Shown here piece by piece: positions 56,029 to 64,000 of a stretch of 64,000 nucleotides of DNA (its first letter is position 1; each line of letters begins with the position of its first letter). A program made the translations under genes and the position numbers. The DNA comes from Moraxellaceae bacterium. GTDB taxonomy: Bacteria > Pseudomonadota > Gammaproteobacteria > Pseudomonadales > Moraxellaceae. The stretch lies in contig JAQZBP010000001.1 in the NCBI GenBank assembly GCA_029237815.1, forward strand, positions 1 through 64,000, read 5' to 3'. The notes under the pieces were generated by a model. That model made no database searches, was not told the origin of the DNA, and saw only the letters and a program-made list of their open reading frames with translations.

Positions 56029-57447
56029 TCAGGCGATGCCGAGCTGCTTCGACAACTCGGTATTCATGCGGCTGATCTCGGCAAAGCTGCGATGGTTGCG
56101 GAAGCGGCCCTGCAGGAACTGCACCAGCGCCAGCGCCTTCTGCGGCATGTTGAGCTTTTCCGCGAGCAGGCGGGCCGCCAGCAGGTAGGCCTCCGGCAGG
56201 CCGGGGAAATGCGGGTTGTCCTTGTGCAGGCCGTTCAGGATGTGCACGGCGAGCTTGTAGTCGCCCTGCTGCTCGAAGGCCTGCGCCAGGTCGAGGCGCA
56301 CTTCCGGCTCGGTCAGCTTGAAGTCGGGATAACGCTGCATGATGTTGCGGAACACCGTCGCCGCCTGCACGCCGCGGCCAGCGCCGAGCAGCACCTTGAA
56401 ATAAGGCGTGGCATGCTCGCGCAGGTTCTCTTCCTGGCCCAGCGCCCAGATCAGGCGGTGGTAGCGCTCGTGGTGGTTGATGGTGGCCGACTTGCGGTCC
56501 ACGTCCGTCTTCAGCAGCGACACCGCCTTGCTGTAGTCGCCTTCCTTCAGGAGCATCTCGAACTGCAGCTGCACGGGATCGATCTTGCGCGCGTGCTTGC
56601 GCTTGCCCTGGGCGCCTTCCGGTGTGTAGTCGAGTGACTCCTGGTACTGGAACAGCACATAGCCCGAGAGCGTGAAGATGGCAGTGGCGACGTAGGTATA
56701 GGCGGCCAGCGTCAGGCCCTCGCCGGCCGCGCGCGGCAACACGTCCGTGAACAGGCCGACGAAGGCCAGCACGCCGCCGAGCAGCAGCACGGGCAGCAGG
56801 AACACCGCCGCATACACCGGACCGACGCCCCCCAGCACCGTGACCACACCCTGCTTGCTGAAGCCGGAGCCGATGCTCTTGGTAAGCGCCACGCCGATCA
56901 GCAGCGCCGGCAGCAGGCCGACCAGCACCGCCGCCAGCACGCTGCCGACAAAGCCGTAGCGCTCGCTGACGAAGCCGGCGCCGCCCGCCATCACTGCCAG
57001 CATGACGCCGAGGGACAGCGGCAGCTGGTCCTTGGCCGCCGTACTGGCGAACAGCTTGGGACCGATGGGCTCGAGATTGCCGGTGGCGGTCACCTCCAGC
57101 ACGGCCCACAGGTAAATGGTGGCGGCCGCGAGAAAGAGCAGCTTGGCCGCCATCAGGATGGTGCCTTCCGGCACCACCAGCGGCAGCACGAGCGCAAGAA
57201 ACATGAGCACGCCGGCCAGCGGCGAGATCGGATAGCGCAGGAAGGCGGTGAGGCTCTGCCAGAACGGCGGCGCGCTGTGCGAGCCGCCGAGCGGACGCAG
57301 CGTCGCCTTGCAGCGCGGGCATTTGCGTGGCTGCTGGTTTTCCTCTTCGGGGGGCTCGGGGGAACAGATGCCGCAGTAGTCGACGCTGCAGTCGGTGCAG
57401 CGCCATTCCGCAGGTTCAAGCACGTGGTAACGGCAATAAACAGTCAT
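56029..57447 (-). CDS. Zinc-finger, multi-pass membrane protein with C-terminal TPR-like domain
   Basis: A 472-residue protein. N-terminal metal site: Cys5-x2-His8, Cys17-x2-Cys20, Cys25-x2-Cys28 (B-box-like order), then Cys43-x2-Cys46. Membrane helices follow from about 70 to 275, including PLAGVLMFLALVLPLVV and VYAAVFLLPVLLLGGVLAFV. The last 180 residues are helical repeats (KEGDYSKAVSLLKTD, VRLDLAQAFEQQGDYKLAVH). It converges on the rhomboid-like gene and shares its membrane-then-TPR plan. Function unknown. Confidence 0.65.
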   Translation of the reverse strand: MTVYCRYHVLEPAEWRCTDCSVDYCGICSPEPPEEENQQPRKCPRCKATLRPLGGSHSAPPFWQSLTAFLRYPISPLAGVLMFLALVLPLVVPEGTILMAAKLLFLAAATIYLWAVLEVTATGNLEPIGPKLFASTAAKDQLPLSLGVMLAVMAGGAGFVSERYGFVGSVLAAVLVGLLPALLIGVALTKSIGSGFSKQGVVTVLGGVGPVYAAVFLLPVLLLGGVLAFVGLFTDVLPRAAGEGLTLAAYTYVATAIFTLSGYVLFQYQESLDYTPEGAQGKRKHARKIDPVQLQFEMLLKEGDYSKAVSLLKTDVDRKSATINHHERYHRLIWALGQEENLREHATPYFKVLLGAGRGVQAATVFRNIMQRYPDFKLTEPEVRLDLAQAFEQQGDYKLAVHILNGLHKDNPHFPGLPEAYLLAARLLAEKLNMPQKALALVQFLQGRFRNHRSFAEISRMNTELSKQLGIA

Positions 57448-57735
57448 GATTCTTCTTGTCGTGGTGGCAGGCCCTGGCGAACGGTGTCCGCCCTGCAAAC
57501 ATAGCGGCTTGCCCCGCCAGCGCCAACAAAGAAGCCCCTCCGGACGCGCCCGAAGCGGGCGAGCGGCAACTGTGCCGGACAGGCTGCGCGCGCCGGGCCC
57601 GGGCGCGCCCGCCAGCGCCGGATCAGGCCGGCGGCAGGGACGGCCGCCGCGCCAGCGCCTGCAAGCCGGGCGCGAACAATGGCGACGGGAGGCCGGCGAA
57701 CCTCACGCGCGCGGGCCTGCCCCCGAACGCCGTGC

Positions 57736-58368
57736 TCAGCGCCCGCGGATCATCACCGCCACCGGACAGTTCGGGCGGTAATTGGCGACACATTCGGCGG
57801 GCTTGCCGTCCGGGCTCAGGCACAGGCGGATTTCGCTGAGCAGCGGCGGGCGCCGGCCCGACTCGCAGCGCAGCACCACGCCCCGCTCCGGAAAGCCCGG
57901 GTTCAGGCGGCGGAACTCGCGCAGCAGGACATCGCGCTCGACGATGCTGTCGCGACCCTGCGACTGCAGCAACGCCGGCCATTTCAGCTCCATGAACTCC
58001 CGGTCCACGAGGGTGAAATAGGCTTCCGGCGCGAGGCCGCTGCAGCGGCCATGCTTCTTCCACTGATACTGGCGCAGGCCGCTGTCCGGCATGATGCCGC
58101 GCAGGTTCTTCTCCAGGCCGGGCGAGATGGCGAGGGCAGCGCCGCCGCAGTTCTCGGGAGCACGTCCCTGGCGCCGCTCCGGCCACAGGCCGTGCACGCT
58201 GACCGGCAGGCGGTCGCGGCACTGCTTGCTGTCGCGCCACTTGGGGTTCTGATCGCAGAACGCCGGCGTCAGGCTGATGGCGAAGGTGTAGTAGTCGAAA
58301 GGCTCGGCGGCGGCCACCGCGGCCTGGGCGCAGAGCCAGAAACCCAACAGGAATCGCAACGTGCGCAT
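57736..58368 (-). CDS. Exported ribonuclease T2-family protein
   Basis: A 210-residue protein with a signal peptide (about 1-21) and both catalytic signatures of the RNase T2 family: CAS I as VSVHGLWPE and CAS II as QWKKHGRCSG (each with catalytic His). Cysteines of the fold are present (CDQNPKWRDSKQC). These periplasmic enzymes cleave RNA via 2',3'-cyclic intermediates. ATG 58368 is 9 bp after AGGAG; an ATG at 58377 is directly adjacent to it and less likely. Confidence 0.9.
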   Translation of the reverse strand: MRTLRFLLGFWLCAQAAVAAAEPFDYYTFAISLTPAFCDQNPKWRDSKQCRDRLPVSVHGLWPERRQGRAPENCGGAALAISPGLEKNLRGIMPDSGLRQYQWKKHGRCSGLAPEAYFTLVDREFMELKWPALLQSQGRDSIVERDVLLREFRRLNPGFPERGVVLRCESGRRPPLLSEIRLCLSPDGKPAECVANYRPNCPVAVMIRGR

Positions 58369-58394
58369 GGGAGTCATCTCCTCTTGGTGTGGCG

Positions 58395-58874
58395 TCAGGA
58401 TGCTTCTTCGTCCGGCGGGCCGATGCGCAGCGCCGCCGTGGCGATATGGATCTCGCGCAGGAACAGCAGCAGCGCGACCACGAAGGCGCCCATGGCGACG
58501 ATGAAGAGCATGGGCACGAGCCCGTGCAGGTAGACCTCGAACAGCGACTGCACGAACAGGACCACGATCACCAGCGACACGAAGAGCGAGCAGGCGGTGC
58601 AGAAGGCGATGGCACGACTCATCAAACGGGCGCGCTGGGAGAGCACCTTTAGGTCGCGGTGCAGGCGGCGGCGCAGGTCGGCGTCGACCGAGCCCTGGTA
58701 GCGGTCCTCCATCTGCCGGGCGCGGTCGATGATGCGCGCCAGACGGTTGGTCAGCACCATGAGCATGGAGCCGACGCCGGCGAGCAGGAACACCGGCGCC
58801 ACGGCCAGCTGGATATAGGTCACGACATTGGCGGACTGCGAGACGACGAGGGCGGGCATGGCGGAGAGGGACAT
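58395..58874 (-). CDS. DUF2721 membrane protein
   Basis: A 159-residue protein with three membrane helices (about 20-40, 90-110 and 118-138) and the family loop LTNRLARIIDRARQMEDRY, matching DUF2721. Function unknown. It lies 26 bp upstream of the RNase T2 gene on the same strand and may share a transcript. ATG 58874 used; GTG 58883 is an alternative. Confidence 0.82.
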   Translation of the reverse strand: MSLSAMPALVVSQSANVVTYIQLAVAPVFLLAGVGSMLMVLTNRLARIIDRARQMEDRYQGSVDADLRRRLHRDLKVLSQRARLMSRAIAFCTACSLFVSLVIVVLFVQSLFEVYLHGLVPMLFIVAMGAFVVALLLFLREIHIATAALRIGPPDEEAS

Positions 58875-58999
58875 GGTTTTCACGAAAGCCGGGGAATGGC
58901 CGGGAATATACCAGCCTGCCCCATGGCGGCCATGACCGGTTTCACGCCGCCGCGACCTGCCCCGTATACTTCGCGGCCACGCCCCCGCCCCTGGCCGCC

Positions 59000-59800
59000 A
59001 TGTCCTCTGTCGCCGACCACGAATACGAGCGCCGCTTCGCCGGCATTTCCCGCCTCTACGGCGCGGAGCAGTTCGCCCTGCTGGAGCGGGCGCACGTGGT
59101 GGTGGCCGGCGCCGGCGGCGTCGGCTCCTGGGCCATCGAGGCCCTTGCCCGCACCGCGATCGGCCACCTCACGCTGATCGACATGGACGTGCTCGTCTCC
59201 TCCAACGTCAACCGCCAGCTGCCGGCCATGAGCGGCACCTTCGGCCGCGGCAAGATCGAGGTGCTGGCCGAGCGCGCCCGCGACATCAACCCACGCATCC
59301 GGCTCACGCTGGTGGACGACTTCCTGACGCGCGAGAACATCGAGCGCCTGCTCGCCGACACGCCCGACCTCGTACTGGACTGCACCGATGACGTCGATGC
59401 AAAAATCTCGCTGATCGTCCATTGCCGGCGCCGGCGCATTCCCATCGTGATCGCCGGCGCGGCGGGCGGCAAAACCGATCCCGCCGAACTGCGCGTGGAC
59501 GACCTGACGCGCACGCACCGCGATCCGCTGCTCGCCAAGATCCGCCGCCGCCTGCGCCGCGAGTGCAACTTCCCGAAGGATCCGGCGGAAAAATTCGGCA
59601 TCCCCTGTGTGTACTCCAACCAGGCCGTGACGACGCCCGAAGGCGCCGCCTGCGAGGCCGACCTGTCCTGCACGGGCTACGGCTCCACTACTGTAGTGAC
59701 GGCGAGCATGGGCATGATGGCCGTAGCCGAAGGCCTGCGGCACATGTTCCGGCGCATGAAGCTGCGCGACGCGCGCGCCGCCGGCAAGTCGCCATGCTGA
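59000..59800 (+). CDS. tcdA: tRNA threonylcarbamoyladenosine dehydratase
   Basis: An E1-like ThiF-superfamily enzyme of 266 residues that cyclises t6A to ct6A at position 37 of ANN-reading tRNAs, with CsdA/CsdE as partners. It has the ATP-binding VVVAGAGGVGSWAIEALART, Asp-rich LIDMD, NVNRQ and the TcdA segment CEADLSCTGYGSTTVVTAS. It diverges from the DUF2721 gene. Confidence 0.93.
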   Translation: MSSVADHEYERRFAGISRLYGAEQFALLERAHVVVAGAGGVGSWAIEALARTAIGHLTLIDMDVLVSSNVNRQLPAMSGTFGRGKIEVLAERARDINPRIRLTLVDDFLTRENIERLLADTPDLVLDCTDDVDAKISLIVHCRRRRIPIVIAGAAGGKTDPAELRVDDLTRTHRDPLLAKIRRRLRRECNFPKDPAEKFGIPCVYSNQAVTTPEGAACEADLSCTGYGSTTVVTASMGMMAVAEGLRHMFRRMKLRDARAAGKSPC

Positions 59801-59880
59801 GCCGCCCGTAGGTTTGCCGCTTAACCGGGCTTCGCCATCGCCGCTACAGTCGCGGCAGACGAACGACTCCGGGAGCAGGG

Positions 59881-61611
59881 ATGGACCTCCACCGCGCCGT
59901 AAAGAAAAACGATCTGAACGCGGTAACCCGGCTGCTGGAGCAGCCTGACGGCGCCGCTCGCCTCAACGCGCTCGACCGGCGCGGCCTTTCGCCGCTCATG
60001 GTGGCGGCCGCCCGAACGCCCGGCACCGCCATGCTGCAGCTGCTGCTCGCGCATGGCGCGGACCTCCACCAGGAAAGCCAGCCCCCCTTTGCCGAACTGG
60101 GTCGCGACACCGCCCTGTCGCTGGCACTGGCCGACGGCGACCCCGACAAGGTCGCGCTGCTGCTCGCGCAGGGTGCGAAACTCCGCTATCGCAAGCCGCA
60201 TGGCTACAACGCGCTGCTCAATGCCCTCCACGGACGCGACATCACGCGTGACCCGCGACTCGTCCCGCTGCTGGAGCTGCTGGTGGCGAAGGGCGTCGAT
60301 GTGGATGCGGAGTCCGACTACAAGGAAACCGCACTGCGCGTGCTCTCCCATGTCGGTCGCTTCGATGCCGTGCGGCTGCTGGTGAATGCCGGCGCCGACC
60401 GGTCGCAGCTGCGCTTCGCGCCCCTGCACGAGGCGGTGGCGCTAGGCACGCTGGCGGATGTGGAGGCCTGCCTCGCCGGTGGCGCCGACGCCGAGGCGCG
60501 CGACTGGTGGTCGCGCACGCCCTGGCTGCTCGCCCTGCTGAGCGGCGATGTCGCCAGGGCGGAACGGCTGCTGGAGGCGGGCGTGGACACCGGCGCACGG
60601 GGACGCTGCGGCCAGCCACCGCTCCACTACGCCATCGAGAGCCGCGCGCCGGCCATGATCGCGTGGCTGCTCGATCGTGGCGAGGACGCGAACAGCCGCA
60701 ACGAGTTCGGGGAAACCGCGCTCATCCTCGCCGTCGCTCGCGATGACGCCGCGGCCTGCCGCCAGCTCCTGGCCGCCAAGGCGACACTTGAAGACGAATA
60801 CTGCGGCGACACCGCGCTGGGCCATGCGCGCTCGCGTGAGGTCGCGCTGCAGCTGCTGGCGGCCGGCGCCAACCCGGGCCGGCTGACCAATGAAAGCCGC
60901 CGCGCACTCCTCGGCCTGCCGCCGGATGCCGACGCGGATCTGCTCGACGTGTCCGCGGACGACTTCCGCCGGGGGCGGACGCGCCGCTTCGGCCGGCAGA
61001 ATCCCGAGGAAATCCACGAACCCTTCTGGCAGGCCATGATCCGCGCCGGCATCACCGGCTATGCGGCGGCGCAGCTCTTCGAGCAGGAAGTCCCGCGCAA
61101 CAACGAGCCCGTGTGGTGTGCGCAACGCTTCGGCCAGTCACTGACGCTGCTGCCGGACGGTCGCATCGTGCTGGTGGGCGGCGAGCACGAGGATTACTAC
61201 GACCCGGATTTCTGCATTTACAACGACGTGTTCGTGCACGAGCCCGATGGCACGGTGCGCATCCATGCCTATCCGGAAGCGGTGTTCCCGCCCACCGACA
61301 GCCACAGCGTCACGCTGGCGGGACCGTATCTCTGGCTCATCGGCCGCATCGGCTATTACGGCACACGCCGTTATGGCCACACACCGGTCTACCGCCTCGA
61401 CATCCGCAGCTGGCGCATGGAGGAGGTGCAGACGACAGGCGACATGCCGGGCTGGATCTACCGGCATCGCGCCACGTTGATGGGCGAGCATGAGATACGC
61501 GTGGAAGGCGGCACGGTGGTGCTGCAGCAGGACGGCGAGGAAAGCCATGTCGGCAATAGTGCCTGCCATGTCCTCGACCTGCGCACGCTGTGCTGGCGCA
61601 AGGACAGCTGA
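59881..61611 (+). CDS. Ankyrin-repeat protein with C-terminal beta-propeller-like domain
   Basis: A 576-residue soluble protein. Residues 1 to about 340 hold ankyrin repeats, visible as GLSPLMVAAARTPGTAMLQL, APLHEAVALGTLADVEACLA and GETALILAVARDDAAACRQL. The C-terminal part (about 375-576) has Kelch-like Gly/aromatic blades: FGQSLTLLPDGRIVLVGGEH, SHSVTLAGPYLWLIGRIGYY and TPVYRLDIRSWRMEEV. No signal peptide. A protein-interaction role is inferred; the target is unknown. Confidence 0.82.
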   Translation: MDLHRAVKKNDLNAVTRLLEQPDGAARLNALDRRGLSPLMVAAARTPGTAMLQLLLAHGADLHQESQPPFAELGRDTALSLALADGDPDKVALLLAQGAKLRYRKPHGYNALLNALHGRDITRDPRLVPLLELLVAKGVDVDAESDYKETALRVLSHVGRFDAVRLLVNAGADRSQLRFAPLHEAVALGTLADVEACLAGGADAEARDWWSRTPWLLALLSGDVARAERLLEAGVDTGARGRCGQPPLHYAIESRAPAMIAWLLDRGEDANSRNEFGETALILAVARDDAAACRQLLAAKATLEDEYCGDTALGHARSREVALQLLAAGANPGRLTNESRRALLGLPPDADADLLDVSADDFRRGRTRRFGRQNPEEIHEPFWQAMIRAGITGYAAAQLFEQEVPRNNEPVWCAQRFGQSLTLLPDGRIVLVGGEHEDYYDPDFCIYNDVFVHEPDGTVRIHAYPEAVFPPTDSHSVTLAGPYLWLIGRIGYYGTRRYGHTPVYRLDIRSWRMEEVQTTGDMPGWIYRHRATLMGEHEIRVEGGTVVLQQDGEESHVGNSACHVLDLRTLCWRKDS

Positions 61612-61646
61612 GGCAATGACGGCGCCGGTCCCGCCCCGATGCGGCA

Positions 61647-63650
61647 TCAGAACTCGTACTGCAACCGCAACCAGGCCTCGCGGCCATCGGCCGGAATCGG
61701 CGGGCTGATGCCGCTGTAGGGTTGCGGCAGCAGGCGCTGCTCGTCCGTGACGTTCTGCACGCCAACATCCAGTGTCCATGGCCAGCGCCGGTAACGGACG
61801 CTCAGGTCCCCGCCCAGCTCGGCCTCCAGCCGCGCCTGGCGTAGCGACGGCGTGACCGCAGCTGCCGGGTCGTAAACATAAGCCGAGCGCGCGCCCTGGT
61901 AGCGCAGACGCGGATGCAGCGACCAACGATCACCGAGCTGCCAGCCGAGCCAGAGATTGACGATATCCCGCGATGCGCCCAGCGACTGCCCCCGGCTGCC
62001 CAGCACGTCATAGAGACCGATGGCGTCGTCGTCGGTATGGCTGCGCTGGTAATTCGCCTGCACCTGCAGGTCCTCGTACTGCAGCAGCCACTGCAGCTCC
62101 AGCCCGCGACCGCGGAACGGCGCCGCGTTGATATAGCCGGGGATGCCGTTCGGGGCGACGCTGAACACGATGGCATCGCGCAGCTTGTACTCGAACACCG
62201 ACGCGGTGACGTAGTGGTGCCCACCCAGCGCATGGCCGGCCTCGAGCTCGACCTTCGTGGTGTACTCCGGCTTCAGGTCGGTGGCGCGCTGGTTGCTGGT
62301 TTCGAACTGTGGCTCGCGGTAGGCCGTGTCGAACATGGCCTTCACATGCCAGTCGGCTTCGGCACGGGTCAGCGCCAGGCGCGGCACGGTCGCGTCGCCG
62401 CTCTCGCTGTGGTCGGTGTAGCGGGCACCCAGGCTGAGCAGGTAGTCGCGCAGGGGGACCTCGGTTTCCGCATTGACGGAGAAACTGTTGTAGTCGGCTC
62501 CCTGCCTGCCGCCGAAATAATTGGCGGGCGATGCGCCGGGGAAGGCACTGGGCACGAAGAGCTGCTCGGCCTCCACTTCGGCCCAGTACTGCTGCAGGCC
62601 GGCGCGCACCTGGATGCCGCTGCCAAAGCCGTGGCGCGCCTCGAGCTCCAGCGTGTGACGCTCTGCCGGGAGCTCGTAGTAGCTCGGCAGCGAGCCCGAG
62701 GAGCCATGCCAGGTGTTTTCGTTGCGGTAGGTCCAGCGCGGCGTCAGCGTGGTTCCCGACGCAAGCCGGAAATCATGCTCCAGGCGCAGGTTGGCATGCT
62801 CGAACGTCATGCGCTGGTCCAGGGCCGCGATACCGTAGCGCTGAACGGCATCGAGCCTGAACCGCTCGAAATAGAACTGCATGCGTGTGCCTTTCCACTC
62901 CGAGCGCAGCGCCAGCTGGGCGCTTTCCTGATCCAGTTCGGCGTTGTCGACGCGAACGCCCGCCGCGTCGCGCCAGGCTTCGCCTCCCAGGCTGCCGGCG
63001 GACACGGTGCCGACCGCAGAGAAACCGCCAGCCTCGCCACGCCACTGGTCGCCGGCACTGAGTTGCCGCAGCGCACTGCCATCCTCCGGCGCCGTGACGG
63101 TGGCGGCGGCAAAGCCCTCGCGCTCCACGCTGTTGCGCGTGTAGATGCGCACCACGGCAAGCTCCGCGTTTTCACCGTACTTGGCACCGCCCGGTCCGCG
63201 CAGGACCTCCACGCGATGCAGCATTTCCACCGGAAAGTCGGGAGGAATGGCATAGATGCCGAAGAGCAGGTCATTGACGGGGATATCGTCGACGAGGAAA
63301 AGGATCTTGCCTTCATGGGCCCAGGTGCCGCGGAACATCAGGCCGGGCACGTTGAAGACATCGACACCGTAGCTCACGCCCGGTACGAGCAGGAGCACAT
63401 CCTGCAGCGTGCGCGCGCCGGCGGTGGCCATGTCCTCGGCGGTGAAGACGGTCACGCTGCCGGGCTGCTTGCGCACTGACGAGGGCTGGATGGAGGCCGT
63501 GCTGACCTCGATCTGTATCAGTTCGCTTAGCGACAGGCCAAGCAGCCCTTCCTCGACCGGCGCCGCCACGGCAAGCGCGGCGCCCTGGCCAAGAAGCAGG
63601 AGCGCGACAGCAAGCCGCCGGCCGCGCCTGGAGAGGAAAGCTCCTTTCAT
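61647..63650 (-). CDS. TonB-dependent outer-membrane receptor
   Basis: A 667-residue receptor: signal peptide about 1-29, an extended segment containing ELIQIEVSTAS that could be the TonB box, a plug domain (PGSVTVFTAEDMATAGARTL, GLMFRGTWAHEGKILFLVDD, MLHRVEVLRGPGGAKYGENA), then a 22-strand barrel ending with C-terminal Phe (WLRLQYEF). AGGA precedes ATG 63650. No Fur box was visible upstream, so an iron role is not supported; substrate unknown. Confidence 0.9.
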   Translation of the reverse strand: MKGAFLSRRGRRLAVALLLLGQGAALAVAAPVEEGLLGLSLSELIQIEVSTASIQPSSVRKQPGSVTVFTAEDMATAGARTLQDVLLLVPGVSYGVDVFNVPGLMFRGTWAHEGKILFLVDDIPVNDLLFGIYAIPPDFPVEMLHRVEVLRGPGGAKYGENAELAVVRIYTRNSVEREGFAAATVTAPEDGSALRQLSAGDQWRGEAGGFSAVGTVSAGSLGGEAWRDAAGVRVDNAELDQESAQLALRSEWKGTRMQFYFERFRLDAVQRYGIAALDQRMTFEHANLRLEHDFRLASGTTLTPRWTYRNENTWHGSSGSLPSYYELPAERHTLELEARHGFGSGIQVRAGLQQYWAEVEAEQLFVPSAFPGASPANYFGGRQGADYNSFSVNAETEVPLRDYLLSLGARYTDHSESGDATVPRLALTRAEADWHVKAMFDTAYREPQFETSNQRATDLKPEYTTKVELEAGHALGGHHYVTASVFEYKLRDAIVFSVAPNGIPGYINAAPFRGRGLELQWLLQYEDLQVQANYQRSHTDDDAIGLYDVLGSRGQSLGASRDIVNLWLGWQLGDRWSLHPRLRYQGARSAYVYDPAAAVTPSLRQARLEAELGGDLSVRYRRWPWTLDVGVQNVTDEQRLLPQPYSGISPPIPADGREAWLRLQYEF

Positions 63651-63855
63651 ATCTGTCCTTCTTCCGCTCGGGCCCTGTCCGCGCCAACGCAATCTGCTGG
63701 TGTCCGGCACCCACCTGATAGCCGGCCCCGGTTCCACATCGATGCCGGAGTACTGCAATCAGGAATTGCCGTGAAAAAATAGCAGAATCAGAAGGTCGCG
63801 AACGGTTATCCGCCCAATACCGGGCGGACAGCACGCCACGGCGGAAAACATTCAC

Positions 63856-64000
63856 TCACTCGGCATAGCCCGGGTTCCTGCGGTCCAGCTTGCGCAGCAG
63901 GCCAGGCCAGGCGAGCGCGCCGCCCATGCCGCGCAGTACCTGCTGCACCGCGGCCTTCACGCCGGCCACGATCTGCGGATGCACCTGCACGAGTTCACCG
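63856..64000 (-). CDS. C-terminal part of an unidentified protein (gene continues beyond window)
   Basis: The minus-strand frame encodes at least 47 residues ending GLLRKLDRRNPGYAE before TGA at 63856. The visible part is helical (VHPQIVAGVKAAVQQVLRGM). I do not recognise the family; it lies upstream of the TonB receptor gene on the same strand, 205 bp away. Confidence 0.5.
   Translation of the reverse strand, partial: GELVQVHPQIVAGVKAAVQQVLRGMGGALAWPGLLRKLDRRNPGYAE

Noticed and set aside
61914-63479. 521-codon open frame on the plus strand
   Set aside because: It is antisense to the TonB receptor gene, has no family motif, and results from high GC codon bias.
1-64000. CRISPR arrays, prophage or integrative element
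   Set aside because: No regularly spaced repeats, cas genes, integrases, phage structural genes or tRNA-associated direct repeats were seen; the only mobile element is the IS at 43-45 kb.

Overview
This 64 kb window is a GC-rich chromosomal segment of a gammaproteobacterium. The evidence is gene order and gene content: rpsB/map-glnD-dapC-dapD; lepA-lepB-DUF4845-rnc-era-recO-pdxJ; recA-recX-alaS-lysC-csrA followed by tRNA-Ser(GCU) and tRNA-Arg(ACG); mutS-fdxA beside an RsmZ-like small RNA; SdhE/YgfX/YgfZ; and a class Ia NrdA with two N-terminal ATP-cone-like regions. These arrangements resemble Pseudomonas and its relatives, but the sequence alone does not fix a genus. There is no plasmid, prophage or CRISPR signal. 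The only clear mobile element is one intact insertion sequence.

Layout. 1-8.2 kb: 3' part of rpsB (minus strand), divergent map-glnD-dapC-dapD-ArsC-like (nitrogen signalling and lysine/peptidoglycan precursors), then a SIMPL-domain protein and a short-chain dehydrogenase. 8.2-16.1 kb: minus-strand operon degP/mucD-lepA-lepB-DUF4845-rnc-era-recO-pdxJ, which links protein export, translation, RNA processing, repair and vitamin B6. 16.3-23.8 kb: nadB, a HerA/FtsK-like ATPase, ygfX-sdhE, ygfZ, and a TetR-ung-acyl-CoA hydrolase operon. 23.9-31.2 kb: two tRNAs, csrA, lysC, alaS, recX, recA and pncC. 31.4-38.3 kb: mutS, fdxA, an RsmZ-like sRNA, bfr/bfd behind a Fur box, and an RstAB-like two-component pair. 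38.3-45.4 kb: nrdAB with NrdR and DnaA-like sites, followed by a 1,992-bp IS1595-family element in the U-tract of the nrdB terminator. 45.4-64 kb: accessory, very GC-rich DNA with lipoproteins, a rhodanese, membrane proteins, a paraoxonase-like enzyme, an MFS pump, a TRAP transporter with a TatT-type lipoprotein, a degenerate rhomboid-TPR protein facing a zinc-finger/membrane/TPR protein, a secreted RNase T2, tcdA, an ankyrin-propeller protein and a TonB-dependent receptor.

How the parts fit. The window holds both sides of a Csr/Rsm circuit: the regulator CsrA (24.6 kb) and, about 10 kb away, an unannotated RNA with nine GGA motifs that should titrate it, preceded by a GacA-box-like palindrome. 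recA carries a clear LexA box and nrdA carries NrdR boxes, so DNA repair and dNTP supply are both visibly regulated. bfd-bfr is under a Fur-like site. The degP gene abuts nadB directly, without the rpoE-rseA-rseB block that Pseudomonas has between them.

The items most worth following up are the RsmZ-like RNA, the IS1595 element with its winged-helix-like passenger and two tiny genes, the catalytically degenerate rhomboid-TPR protein, and the nrdA control region.
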